A stretch of 64,000 nucleotides of DNA from Flavobacterium sasangense DSM 21067 (GTDB lineage Bacteria > Bacteroidota > Bacteroidia > Flavobacteriales > Flavobacteriaceae), in the NCBI RefSeq assembly GCF_000686885.1, contig NZ_JMLU01000004.1, positions 124,001 to 188,000 of the forward strand, written 5' to 3'. The translations under genes and the position numbers were made by a program. The notes beneath the pieces are model-generated. The model had not been told where the DNA came from and ran no database searches. It saw only the letters and a list, made by a program, of their open reading frames with translations. Each line of letters begins with the position of its first letter. Within the stretch, counting starts at the first letter, position 1. Positions 8,940-17,180 of this stretch are shown piece after piece.

Positions 8940-9013
8940 AAAACTACAAAATATCCCCTTTTGATTCGTATTTTTGAATCAATAATTTAAAGGATGAGAT
9001 ATTTTGTAGTTTT
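8940..9013 (+). terminator. nested long hairpin covering the next gene's start codon
   Basis: AAAACTACAAAATATC (8940-8955) is the exact reverse complement of GATATTTTGTAGTTTT (8998-9013), a 16-bp stem followed by more T. Inside it TTGATTC and GAATCAA form a 7-bp stem. The second outer arm starts 4 nt after the ATG at 8994. It could terminate deaD transcripts, hide the downstream start site, or both. Confidence 0.6.
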
Positions 9014-9767
9014 TCTTTTTGCCTTGATTTCTAATTTTTGTTTTTCACAAAACGATTCGATTGTGAGAAATATCAAAGGCACTGTTATTCACAACGGAAC
9101 AAAGCTTCCTATGGGCAATGTTCACGTTATCAATACGTCACGTGTAAAAGGTACTGTAACCAGTCCTAGTGGAACATTTGAAATTGGCGCAAAAGTAAAT
9201 GACACTATATTGTTTACGTATTTAGGTTACGAAACTGTTAAAGTTAAAGTAACCAACGACTGGATTAAAGAAAACCCAACAAAAATCTACTTGAGTGAAA
9301 AAGCCTACGTCTTAGACGAAGTAGTTGTAGCAAAATACAATTTAACAGGTTATGTAGAAGTGGATACAAAATTAATACCCGTATCCGATGACGCTTATCG
9401 TTACAGTATTTCTGGATTAAAAGCAGGTTATGAGGGTGGTGAATACAAACCTGGAGCAATTGCAAAGGTTTTAGGTTCTATTTCAAATCCAGCGGATTTC
9501 TTATACAATGTATTTGGAAAACGACCAAAAGAAATGAAAAAGCTGAAAGAAATGAAGAAAGACGATACTGTTAGAAATCTTTTAGCCACTAAATTTGACA
9601 GAGAAACGTTAGCTGCTTTGTTAGAAATTAGTAAAGACGACATTCCTTTAATCCTTCAAAACTGTAATTATTCTGAATATTTTATCCAAACTGCAAACGA
9701 CTTGCAAATCATGGATGCTATTAGTGCTTGCTATGAAGATTATAAAATCTTAAAGAAGAATAAATAA
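8994..9767 (+). CDS. secreted protein with N-terminal carboxypeptidase-regulatory-like domain
   Basis: 257 residues with a signal peptide (1-19, ending FCFSQ) and a CarboxypepD_reg-like beta-sandwich at ~26-90 (IKGTVIHNGTKLPMGNVHV, GTFEIGAKVNDTILFTYLGYETVKV). Such domains usually precede TonB receptors; here no plug or barrel follows, only ~160 residues of unassigned sequence including a Lys/Glu-rich helix (RPKEMKKLKEMKKD). It is probably a periplasmic or surface protein of unknown function. Its initiation region is overlapped by the hairpin described above; its stop is 1 base from the convergent trmH stop. Confidence 0.7.
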   Translation: MRYFVVFLFALISNFCFSQNDSIVRNIKGTVIHNGTKLPMGNVHVINTSRVKGTVTSPSGTFEIGAKVNDTILFTYLGYETVKVKVTNDWIKENPTKIYLSEKAYVLDEVVVAKYNLTGYVEVDTKLIPVSDDAYRYSISGLKAGYEGGEYKPGAIAKVLGSISNPADFLYNVFGKRPKEMKKLKEMKKDDTVRNLLATKFDRETLAALLEISKDDIPLILQNCNYSEYFIQTANDLQIMDAISACYEDYKILKKNK

Positions 9768-9768
9768 T

Positions 9769-10446
9769 TTATTCCGAAACGTTTTCTTTTAATTCGTGAA
9801 ACTTACGTTCAATAAACTCAATATCTTTTATAGATTTCCGTGTCCAATCAAGGCGTTTTTCTAAAACTTCTTCTTCAGATAATTGCCAATCGATATTAGA
9901 TTGTCTTAATCGGTTCGTAATATCTTGGATAATAATAGCCGCAGAAACTGAAATATTCAAACTTTCGGTATAACCCACCATCGGAATTTTCAAAAATCCA
10001 TCCGCTTGCTGAATTACTTCTTCCGATAATCCATTTCGCTCGGTTCCAAAAAACAAAGCTGATGGCTTCGAAATATCAAATTCGTGCAACATACATGAAT
10101 CATTATGTGGAGTTGTAGCAATAATTTGATATCCTTTAGCTTTCATCTCGTCAATACAACTTTGAACGGTATTAAATCGATTAACATCGACCCATTTTTG
10201 AGCACCCATTGCAATTTCGGTATCAATTCGCTTCCCAAATTTCTGTTCAATCACATTCAATTCTTGAATTCCAAACACTTCACAACTACGCATTACAGCG
10301 CTTGTATTGTGTAATTGATACACATCTTCCATGGCAATAGTGAAATGTTTAGTTCTGTTTTTCAACACCCGTAAAAAGCCATCTTTTCTATTCTCGGTAA
10401 GAAAACCTTCTAAATATGTTAACAACTCTTGATTAAATTTCTCCAT
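9769..10446 (-). CDS. trmH: TrmH-type (SPOUT) RNA 2'-O-methyltransferase
   Basis: 225 residues with the SPOUT motifs: motif 1 HNTSAVMRS (46-54, with the conserved Asn and the Arg53 catalytic position), motif 2 FFGTERNGLS (132-141) and motif 3 IPMVGYTESLNISVSAA (154-170), which forms the trefoil knot binding S-adenosylmethionine. The order and the C-terminal helical extension fit tRNA (guanosine-18-2'-O)-methyltransferase TrmH more than the rRNA enzyme RlmB, which has an extra N-terminal domain. Substrate assignment is therefore likely but not proven. Confidence 0.85.
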   Translation of the reverse strand: MEKFNQELLTYLEGFLTENRKDGFLRVLKNRTKHFTIAMEDVYQLHNTSAVMRSCEVFGIQELNVIEQKFGKRIDTEIAMGAQKWVDVNRFNTVQSCIDEMKAKGYQIIATTPHNDSCMLHEFDISKPSALFFGTERNGLSEEVIQQADGFLKIPMVGYTESLNISVSAAIIIQDITNRLRQSNIDWQLSEEEVLEKRLDWTRKSIKDIEFIERKFHELKENVSE

Positions 10447-10501
10447 ATCGCAAAAATAATACTACTTTTTTTATTATTTTAGACAAAAAAAAGAAAATTG
10501 C

Positions 10502-11032
10502 ATGACACAAGAAGAACTTTTGCCCCTATTACTTAAAAAAGACGATAGGTCATTTACACTGCTTTATGACAATTATGCCAAGAGTCTTTATGGAATTATT
10601 TTCAATTTAATCAAAGACAAAGAAGAAGCAGAAGATGTGCTTCAGGAAGTTTTTGTTAAAATTTGGAAAAATATTGATACTTACAATACCTCAAAAGGCC
10701 GATTATACACATGGATGTTGAACATTGCCCGTAATTCTTCTATCGATAAATTACGTTCTAAAAACTTTAACAACAATCAGAAAAACCTGTCTACCGATAA
10801 TTTCGTACATATACTTGACGATAACTCGAAGACCATCAACAAAATAGATGCGATTGGAATTAAAGAGTTTATCAAGAAATTGAAACCAAAGTGCATCCAA
10901 CTAATTGATTTGTTGTTTTTTAAAGGATATACCCAACAAGAAGCGTCTGATGAATTAGAGATTCCTTTAGGAACCGTGAAAACGCAGAATAGAAATTGTA
11001 TGAATGAATTAAGATTAATGATCAATGAATAG
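10502..11032 (+). CDS. ECF-family RNA polymerase sigma factor
   Basis: 176 residues. Region 2 (~17-85) has LLYDNYAKSLYGIIFNLI, the DAED-like KDKEEAEDVLQEVFVKIW and TWMLNIARNSSIDKLRS. Region 4 (~120-172) has FKGYTQQEASDELEIPLGTVKTQ, a helix-turn-helix recognising the -35 region. It overlaps the next gene by 8 bases. That gene is an RskA-like anti-sigma factor, which places this sigma in the SigK/RskA-type group. It would be held at the membrane and released by an envelope signal that cannot be deduced. Confidence 0.9.
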   Translation: MTQEELLPLLLKKDDRSFTLLYDNYAKSLYGIIFNLIKDKEEAEDVLQEVFVKIWKNIDTYNTSKGRLYTWMLNIARNSSIDKLRSKNFNNNQKNLSTDNFVHILDDNSKTINKIDAIGIKEFIKKLKPKCIQLIDLLFFKGYTQQEASDELEIPLGTVKTQNRNCMNELRLMINE

Positions 11033-11810
11033 TAGAGAATATATAGAATCAGGTATTTTAGAATTGTATGTATTTGGAAAACTTTCCGATGAAGAAATTG
11101 CGGAAGTCAACCAAATGGCAACACAATATCCTGAAGTGAGAGAGGAAATTAAGGCTATTGAATCAGCAGTCATTAATTTATCACACAGTATTGCTCCTCA
11201 TTTATCGGCAACGAATTTTGAAAAAATCAGAGCTGAATTATTAGGAAGAAGCAAAGTAATTGAAATGAAACCGAAAACAAATTGGGCACAATACACAGGT
11301 TGGGTTGCTGCTGCTGTTTTAGTAGTTGGTTTCGGACTTCAATTTTATAAATTAAACCAAACAAATGAAACCTTGAATAATGTTTCGACCGAAAAAAACT
11401 TATTACAAGAGTCAATTGTTGATTTAGAATTAAAGAAGAAAGAATCAGAAGAAGTTTTAGCTATTTTAAGAGATACAAGTAATATTGCCGTAGCTTTAGC
11501 AGGACAACAAGTAGCACCAAACGCTTATGCAAAAGCCTATTACAACAAAACTACTAAAACAGTTTACATCGATGCATCAGGGCTGCCTGAACCACCAAAA
11601 GGAATGGTATATCAAGTATGGTCGTTGCAGTTAGAACCTGTTTTAACACCAACAAGCATTGGTTTACTTGACTCCTATGCGACAAGTTCAACCAAGGTTA
11701 TAAAAGTAGAAAATGCCGAATCACCACAAGCGTTCGGGATTACTTTAGAACCGGCTGGTGGTAGCGCTAGTCCAACATTAGAACAGCTTTACACCTTAGG
11801 AAAAGTATAA
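11025..11810 (+). CDS. RskA-like transmembrane anti-sigma factor
   Basis: 261 residues. The N-terminal ~80 residues are a helical sigma-binding region (YIESGILELYVFGKLSDEE, then paired-residue acidic helices). One membrane helix follows at ~92-110 (GWVAAAVLVVGFGLQFY), then a predicted coiled coil at ~112-150 and a periplasmic RskA C-terminal domain (~155-255, with AYYNKTTKTVYIDASGLP and YQVWSL). It overlaps the sigma gene by 8 bases, so synthesis is coupled. No zinc-binding HxxxCxxC motif is present, as usual for RskA-type factors. Terminator follows directly. Confidence 0.88.
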   Translation: MNSREYIESGILELYVFGKLSDEEIAEVNQMATQYPEVREEIKAIESAVINLSHSIAPHLSATNFEKIRAELLGRSKVIEMKPKTNWAQYTGWVAAAVLVVGFGLQFYKLNQTNETLNNVSTEKNLLQESIVDLELKKKESEEVLAILRDTSNIAVALAGQQVAPNAYAKAYYNKTTKTVYIDASGLPEPPKGMVYQVWSLQLEPVLTPTSIGLLDSYATSSTKVIKVENAESPQAFGITLEPAGGSASPTLEQLYTLGKV

Positions 11811-11812
11811 TC

Positions 11813-11840
11813 AAAATGCGTCTTTATGGACGCATTTTAC
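11813..11840 (+). terminator. intrinsic terminator after the sigma/anti-sigma pair
   Basis: AAAATGCGTC (11813-11822) pairs perfectly with GACGCATTTT (11829-11838), 6-nt loop, then ACTTTT. It decides that the sirtuin start is at 11868 and not the in-frame ATG at 11826 inside the stem. Confidence 0.85.
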
Positions 11841-11867
11841 TTTTATAAAATTGCAAAAGAAAAGAAA

Positions 11868-12575
11868 ATGAAAAAAATTGTAGTACTAACAGGCGCTGGA
11901 ATCAGTGCTGAAAGCGGCATTAAAACATTCCGAGATGCTGACGGTTTATGGGAAGGTCATGATATCATGGAAGTGGCTTCTCCTATTGGTTGGAAAAAAA
12001 ATCCTGAATTGGTTTTGGACTTTTACAACAAAAGAAGAGCCCAACTCTTAACCGTAAAACCCAATAAAGCACACGAAATTTTAGCCGAATTAGAAGAACA
12101 TTTCGATATTCACATCATAACACAAAACGTAGATGATTTACACGAAAGAGCCGGAAGTAACAAAGTCATTCATTTACATGGCGAATTGTTAAAAGTGCGA
12201 AGCATTTCAAACGAAAACTTCGTAATCGATTGGAAACAAGATTTAAATCTAGGTAATTTTGATTTGGAAGGCAATCAATTACGACCACATATCGTTTGGT
12301 TTGGCGAAGACGTTCCGATGATTGAACACGCTATTGACATCGTAGAAACAGCTGATATTTTAATCATCATCGGAACTTCATTACAAGTCTATCCTGCTGC
12401 TGGATTGATGAATTATGTGAACCAAAACGTTCCAGTTTATTATATCGATCCAAATCCAGCTACAATTTATGATTTACCAAACGAGTTAAAAGTATTACCA
12501 CTTACCGCCGTTGAAGGAATGAAAATTGTAAAAGAAGAATTGGCAAATTCTATACAAAAAACTTCTGACTTCTAA
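11868..12575 (+). CDS. cobB: Sir2/CobB-like NAD-dependent lysine deacylase lacking zinc cysteines
   Basis: 235 residues. Motifs: GAGISAESGI (9-18), FRD (21-23), the Y53-x-x-R56 pair in DFYNKRR that marks sirtuin class III desuccinylases/demalonylases, TQNVDDLHERAG (85-96), HLHG with catalytic His104, and LRPHIVWFGE. The small zinc-binding module between HGE and LRPH is shortened and has no cysteine; there is no cysteine in the whole protein. NAD-dependent acyl removal from lysines is expected from the intact catalytic residues. The last codons are made of the heptamer repeat that continues downstream. Confidence 0.88.
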   Translation: MKKIVVLTGAGISAESGIKTFRDADGLWEGHDIMEVASPIGWKKNPELVLDFYNKRRAQLLTVKPNKAHEILAELEEHFDIHIITQNVDDLHERAGSNKVIHLHGELLKVRSISNENFVIDWKQDLNLGNFDLEGNQLRPHIVWFGEDVPMIEHAIDIVETADILIIIGTSLQVYPAAGLMNYVNQNVPVYYIDPNPATIYDLPNELKVLPLTAVEGMKIVKEELANSIQKTSDF

Positions 12576-12597
12576 CTTCTAACTTCTAACTTCTTAC
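12561..12597 (+). repeat. five tandem heptamers ACTTCTA (slightly variable)
   Basis: Units at 12561, 12568, 12575, 12582 and 12589; the first ends in G and the last in T. The array starts inside the last cobB codons and runs up to the purB -7 element. Confidence 0.8.
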
Positions 12598-12605
12598 TAT
12601 ATTTG
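12598..12605 (+). promoter_or_regulatory. -7 element of purB
   Basis: TATATTTG followed by CAC, 27 nt before the purB ATG. The heptamer array fills the place where a -33 element would be. Confidence 0.55.
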
Positions 12606-12631
12606 CACTTCTTTAAACAACACACTACAAA

Positions 12632-13975
12632 ATGCAATTAACAGAATTAAATGCTATTTCGCCAATTGATGGTCGTTATAGAAGCAAAACTATTTCATTA
12701 TCTCCATATTTTTCTGAAGAAGCCTTAATTAAATACCGCGTTTTGGTAGAGGTTGAATATTTTATTGCTTTGCGCGAAGCTGATATACCTCAATTAGCCA
12801 AAATTGACAAATCGATTTACGATTCTTTAAGAGCGATTTACAAAAACTTTTCTACCGAAGATGCACTTTGGATTAAAGAAACCGAAAAAACAACGAATCA
12901 CGATGTTAAAGCGGTCGAATATTTCATTAAATCGAAGTTTGATAGTTTAGGATTACAAGAATTTAAAGAGTTTATCCATTTCGGATTGACTTCTCAAGAT
13001 ATCAACAATACAGCAATTCCGCTTTCTACTAAAGAAGCATTTGAAAATGTATATTTACCAGGTTTGGTGAGTGTTATTGCGAAATTGAAAGAATTAGCAA
13101 TGGAATGGAAAGACATTCCAATGTTAGCCAGAACACACGGTCAACCAGCCTCTCCTACTCGTTTAGGAAAAGAAATCTTAGTTTTCGTAGAGCGTTTAGA
13201 AGAGCAAATGCGTTTGTTATTCAATGTTCCGTTTGCAGCTAAATTTGGTGGTGCAACTGGAAATTACAACGCACACAAAGTTGCCTATCCAAACACCGAT
13301 TGGAGAAAATTTGGAAGCGATTTCGTAGAAAACAGTTTGGGATTACACCATTCGTTTCCAACAACACAAATTGAACATTACGACCATTTTGCAGCGTTTT
13401 TTGATGCTTTAAAACGAATCAATACCATTTTAATCGATTTAGATAGAGATATTTGGACGTATGTTTCAATGGATTATTTCAAACAAAAAATCAAAGCAGG
13501 AGAAATTGGTTCTTCGGCTATGCCACATAAAGTAAATCCAATTGATTTTGAAAATTCGGAAGGAAATTTAGGTATTGCCAATGCAATTTTCGAACATTTA
13601 TCAGCAAAATTACCACTTTCAAGATTACAACGCGATTTAACTGACAGTACGGTTTTACGTAATATTGGAGTTCCAATGGGACACACGTTAATCGCTTTTG
13701 AAGCTACATTAAAAGGATTGAACAAATTGTTATTGAACGAAGAAAAATTCGCAGAAGATTTAGAGAAAAACTGGGCGGTAGTTGCAGAAGCTATCCAAAC
13801 GATTTTACGTCGTGAAGGCTATCCAAATCCGTACGAAGCTTTAAAAGACTTAACCAGAACGAATACTGTAATTAACAAAGAAGCGATTCATAATTTTATT
13901 GGAACTTTAAACGTTTCTGAAGAAGTGAGAGCGGAGTTAATGCAAATTACACCGAGTAACTATTTGGGGATTTAA
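12632..13975 (+). CDS. purB: adenylosuccinate lyase
   Basis: 447 residues, normal for the family. The N-terminus LNAISPIDGRYRS, TTNHDVKAVEYF, HFGLTSQDINNTA, ARTHGQPASPT and the fumarase/aspartase signature GSSAMPHKVNPIDFE (~291-305) are all present. It splits adenylosuccinate to AMP and SAICAR to AICAR with release of fumarate, in de novo purine synthesis. The gene has its own promoter and is followed after 13 bases by a lipoprotein gene whose first codons contain a terminator-like hairpin. Confidence 0.97.
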   Translation: MQLTELNAISPIDGRYRSKTISLSPYFSEEALIKYRVLVEVEYFIALREADIPQLAKIDKSIYDSLRAIYKNFSTEDALWIKETEKTTNHDVKAVEYFIKSKFDSLGLQEFKEFIHFGLTSQDINNTAIPLSTKEAFENVYLPGLVSVIAKLKELAMEWKDIPMLARTHGQPASPTRLGKEILVFVERLEEQMRLLFNVPFAAKFGGATGNYNAHKVAYPNTDWRKFGSDFVENSLGLHHSFPTTQIEHYDHFAAFFDALKRINTILIDLDRDIWTYVSMDYFKQKIKAGEIGSSAMPHKVNPIDFENSEGNLGIANAIFEHLSAKLPLSRLQRDLTDSTVLRNIGVPMGHTLIAFEATLKGLNKLLLNEEKFAEDLEKNWAVVAEAIQTILRREGYPNPYEALKDLTRTNTVINKEAIHNFIGTLNVSEEVRAELMQITPSNYLGI

Positions 13976-13988
13976 TTCCTTCTAAAAT

Positions 13989-14768
13989 ATGCCAAAACCT
14001 ATCAGTATAAAACTTATTTTTATTAGTTTACTGATAGGTTTTTTCTTTTATTCTTGTTCGTCTTCCAAAACCACAACCACAAATTCAAAAGCAGGGGTTG
14101 TTATCACATTTGATGATTACTTCGTAAAAGAATGGAAGGAAGCAGATGTCCAGCTCTCAAAACACAATTGGAAAGCGACTTTTTGCGTGAGTAATTTTGA
14201 AAAACTTACAGCAATTGATATTTCAAATTTAAAAGCACTTCAAAGCAAAGGGCACGAAATTGCTGGTCACGGATTTCGTCATCTCAATGCAAAAGAATTC
14301 ACTAAGAAAAATAAGAAACAACAATACTTGATCGTTGAGATTTTTCCATTAATTGAAGCATTTAAAAAAGAAGGTATCGAAATTAAATCGTATGCCTATC
14401 CTTTTGGAGCCAAAACACAAACGTTAGACTACGAATTACAAAAACATTTCGAAATCATAAGAGGAACAGCAAAAGGGGGAAAAAAAGTAGCCGACAACGC
14501 TAATTTCTATAACGGAACTCGATTAGCGAACGGAATTGGAATCGACAGCAATTACGAGCATTTTAGTTTAAACTACTTAACTAAAGTTTTAAATTACGCA
14601 AAAAAACACAATAAAATAGTCGTTTTCTACGGACACAAACCAGTTAACAAAGCAACTAATGAATATGAAGTAGATGTAAAAACATTAGAAATGATTTGTC
14701 AATTTGTGGTTTCAAACCAAATGAAATTTTACACGCTTCAAGAACTAAATTCGTTAAAAAAACAATAA
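13989..14768 (+). CDS. NodB-like polysaccharide deacetylase lipoprotein
   Basis: 259 residues. The signal peptide ends in a lipobox (FYSC, Cys23) followed by a Ser/Thr-rich linker. The NodB fold shows VVITFDDYF with the catalytic/metal Asp pair at 42-43, HGFRH with the metal histidines H94 and H98, AYPFGA (motif 3) and VVFYGHKP near the C-terminus. Metal-dependent N- or O-deacetylation of a carbohydrate at the cell surface or in the periplasm is expected; the substrate is unknown. The start codon is 5 bases before a 14-bp hairpin with a T-run, so expression probably depends on read-through or refolding. Confidence 0.85.
   Translation: MPKPISIKLIFISLLIGFFFYSCSSSKTTTTNSKAGVVITFDDYFVKEWKEADVQLSKHNWKATFCVSNFEKLTAIDISNLKALQSKGHEIAGHGFRHLNAKEFTKKNKKQQYLIVEIFPLIEAFKKEGIEIKSYAYPFGAKTQTLDYELQKHFEIIRGTAKGGKKVADNANFYNGTRLANGIGIDSNYEHFSLNYLTKVLNYAKKHNKIVVFYGHKPVNKATNEYEVDVKTLEMICQFVVSNQMKFYTLQELNSLKKQ
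13994..14042 (+). terminator. terminator-like hairpin inside the signal-peptide codons
   Basis: AAAACCTATCAGTA (13994-14007) and TACTGATAGGTTTT (14029-14042) are perfect complements with a 21-nt loop, followed by TTTCTTTT. It starts 5 nt downstream of the ATG at 13989. Most likely the purB terminator, overlapping the next coding sequence. Confidence 0.65.
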
Positions 14769-14839
14769 AATTAAGCGCATAAAGAATTGAAATTTTGAAA
14801 ACTGAACGCTTTTCACTATTTTAGTAAAAATTCAAATGT

Positions 14840-17077
14840 ATGCCAATATTACTAACTGCCTCTACTGTTCATTTACCCAATTTAATTAGCGATTTAGGAC
14901 TAATTTTAGTCACTGCAGCCATTGCGGTATTAATTTTTAGAATTTTAAAACAACCTTTGGTTTTAGGTTACTTGGTCGCTGGTTTTTTAGCAGGAAATAA
15001 ATTCGGTTTTTTTCCAACGGTTAAAGACATGAACAGCGTAACGGTTTGGGCAGAAATTGGAGTAATTTTCCTCTTATTCAGTTTAGGTTTAGAATTTAGT
15101 TTCAAAAAGCTAATGAAAGTAGGCGGAACGGCTTCTATAACCGCACTCACCCAAATCATATCAATGGTAGCCTTAGGTTATTTCGTAGGCCAAATGATGG
15201 ATTGGGGCAAAATGAACAGCTTATTTTTAGGCGTTATTTTATCGATTTCTTCTACAACCATCATCTTAAAAACCTTTGACGAATTAGGTGTAAAAACACA
15301 AAAATTCGCCGGAAATGTAATTGGAGCCTTAATTGTACAAGATATTTTAGCCATTTTAATGATGGTTTTATTGTCAACCGTTGCGGTAAGTCAACAATTT
15401 TCGGGTGGTGAATTATTGCAATCCGTTTTAAAATTGGTTTTCTTTTTAACCATTTGGTTTGTGGCGGGAATTTTCTTTATCCCAACTTTACTTAAAAAAG
15501 CCAAACACCTTTTAACCGATGAAATGTTACTAATTGTTTCATTGGCATTATGTTTATTGATGGTTTTATTTGCTGCAAATGTAGGCTTCTCTCCTGCTCT
15601 TGGTGCTTTTATCATGGGTTCTATTATTGCCGAAACCACACAAGCGGAACACATTGAACATTTGGTAAAACCTGTAAAAGATTTATTTGGTGCAGTTTTC
15701 TTCGTTTCGGTCGGAATGTTGATAGATCCTGAAATGTTAGTCAAATACGGATTTCCTGTAGCTATTTTAACGTTGGTTGTTATCTTAGGACAATCATTAA
15801 GTGCTACCATTGGCGCATTATTTTCGGGACAACCGTTGAAACAATCCATACAAACGGGAATGAGTTTATCGCAAATTGGTGAATTCTCGTTCATCATCGC
15901 TACATTAGGAATGACGTTAAATGTAACGAGCGATTTCTTATATCCAATTGTGGTTGCGGTTTCTGCTATTACCACCTTCACAACGCCGTTTATGGTGAAA
16001 TTCTCAACACCATTTTCGTCTTATTTAGAAAAAAAACTACCAAGACGTTGGGTTAAAAAAATCGAACGTTACAGCGCCAATACCGAAGCTATCAAATCGG
16101 TTAGTACTTGGCAAATTGTACTTCGCGCCTACTTAACTCAGGTAATTATTCACTCGATTATTATTGTTGCGATTATTCTACTTTCATCTAAATATATTCT
16201 TCCATTAGTAGAAGATTCACGTTTTGGAAATGCCATTGCAGCATTAATTACGGTTGTAATTTTATCTCCATTTTTATGGGCTTTATCGCTTAGAAGAGTG
16301 GCCGTAGAACAAGTGCAAGAATTAATGCAAGTCAGAAAATACCAAGGTCCGATTATCGTATTAGTATTCTTTAGAATTGCGCTTTCTCTTTTCTATATGG
16401 GATTTGTATTGAATGAATTTTTCTCTCCAGTAATCGCTATTATTGCGTTGGTTATTGGAATCGTTTCCTATATTTTATTCCCAAAACGATTGCATGCGTT
16501 TTACAACAAAATTGAAGGTCATTTCTTGAGGAATTTCAACGATAGAGAAATTACAAAACAAGCCAACAAACGTCAGAATGTATTATCGCCTTGGGATGGA
16601 CACATGGCAGATTTTGAAATCGCTACAGCATCCAATTTAGCAGGCAAAACCTTAGAAGAATTAAAAATCAGAGAGCAATTTGGAATCAATATCGCTTCTA
16701 TTAAACGTGGTGATGTTACGATTAATATTCCAATTAGAACCGAACGCTTATTTCCTGGTGATGAAATCAACGTTATTGGTACAGACGAACAAGTAAAATT
16801 ATTTAAGAATTACCTAGACAAACACGAGATTGATGCTCCTGAAACTAAAGCAAAAGAAGATATCATCTTACAACAATTAGAACTTAAAAACCGAGTTTGC
16901 ATAGGAAAAAGCATTCGTGAATCGCAAATTAGAGAAAAAACACACGGCATCATCGTAGGTATCGAACGCAACGGAAAACGTATTTTAAATCCAGAATCGC
17001 ATTGGATTTTAGAATCTGATGATATTTTGTGGATTGCTGGTGATAGAAAGAAAATTAATGAGTTTTTGAAGGGGTAA
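14840..17077 (+). CDS. CPA2-family monovalent cation:proton antiporter with two TrkA-C domains
   Basis: 745 residues. About twelve membrane helices (1-395) carry the Na+/H+ exchanger fold with GYLVAGFLAG, FLLFSLGLEF and SISSTTII, as in KefB/KefC. A second hydrophobic block (~425-555) follows. The C-terminal cytoplasmic part has two consecutive RCK_C/TrkA_C-like domains: ASNLAGKTLEELKIREQFG (~593-660) and VCIGKSIRESQIREKTHG (~680-745). The NAD-binding RCK_N domain of Kef is absent. It probably exports K+ or Na+ in exchange for protons, gated by a small ligand such as a cyclic dinucleotide; the ion and the ligand are inferred. Confidence 0.85.
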   Translation: MPILLTASTVHLPNLISDLGLILVTAAIAVLIFRILKQPLVLGYLVAGFLAGNKFGFFPTVKDMNSVTVWAEIGVIFLLFSLGLEFSFKKLMKVGGTASITALTQIISMVALGYFVGQMMDWGKMNSLFLGVILSISSTTIILKTFDELGVKTQKFAGNVIGALIVQDILAILMMVLLSTVAVSQQFSGGELLQSVLKLVFFLTIWFVAGIFFIPTLLKKAKHLLTDEMLLIVSLALCLLMVLFAANVGFSPALGAFIMGSIIAETTQAEHIEHLVKPVKDLFGAVFFVSVGMLIDPEMLVKYGFPVAILTLVVILGQSLSATIGALFSGQPLKQSIQTGMSLSQIGEFSFIIATLGMTLNVTSDFLYPIVVAVSAITTFTTPFMVKFSTPFSSYLEKKLPRRWVKKIERYSANTEAIKSVSTWQIVLRAYLTQVIIHSIIIVAIILLSSKYILPLVEDSRFGNAIAALITVVILSPFLWALSLRRVAVEQVQELMQVRKYQGPIIVLVFFRIALSLFYMGFVLNEFFSPVIAIIALVIGIVSYILFPKRLHAFYNKIEGHFLRNFNDREITKQANKRQNVLSPWDGHMADFEIATASNLAGKTLEELKIREQFGINIASIKRGDVTINIPIRTERLFPGDEINVIGTDEQVKLFKNYLDKHEIDAPETKAKEDIILQQLELKNRVCIGKSIRESQIREKTHGIIVGIERNGKRILNPESHWILESDDILWIAGDRKKINEFLKG

Positions 17078-17107
17078 TTCATTAGTATTCAGTTATCCGC
17101 AACGTTT

Positions 17108-17126
17108 GTCATTCCGAAGGAATCTC
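17108..17126. repeat. short palindromic intergenic element
   Basis: GTCATTCCGAAGGAATCTC contains ATTCC-GAA-GGAAT. It resembles the core of dispersed intergenic palindromes often seen in Bacteroidota genomes; only one copy was found in this window. Confidence 0.4.
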
Positions 17127-17180
17127 TTGGTTTTTTTTGGCATGAAAGTTGTCATTAATTTAGATATCAAACCAAAATCT

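Noticed and set aside
11826..11867. Upstream start for cobB
   Set aside because: The ATG lies within the terminator stem of the preceding operon; sirtuins begin close to the KKIVVLTGAGIS motif.
15391..15981. 196-codon frame antisense to the antiporter gene
   Set aside because: The antiporter frame on the plus strand has a clear family and membrane pattern; the antisense product is Cys/Asn/Lys-rich without any motif.
17106..17180. N-terminal extension of the long CAP protein
   Set aside because: It covers an intergenic palindrome and would hide the signal peptide that begins at 17181.
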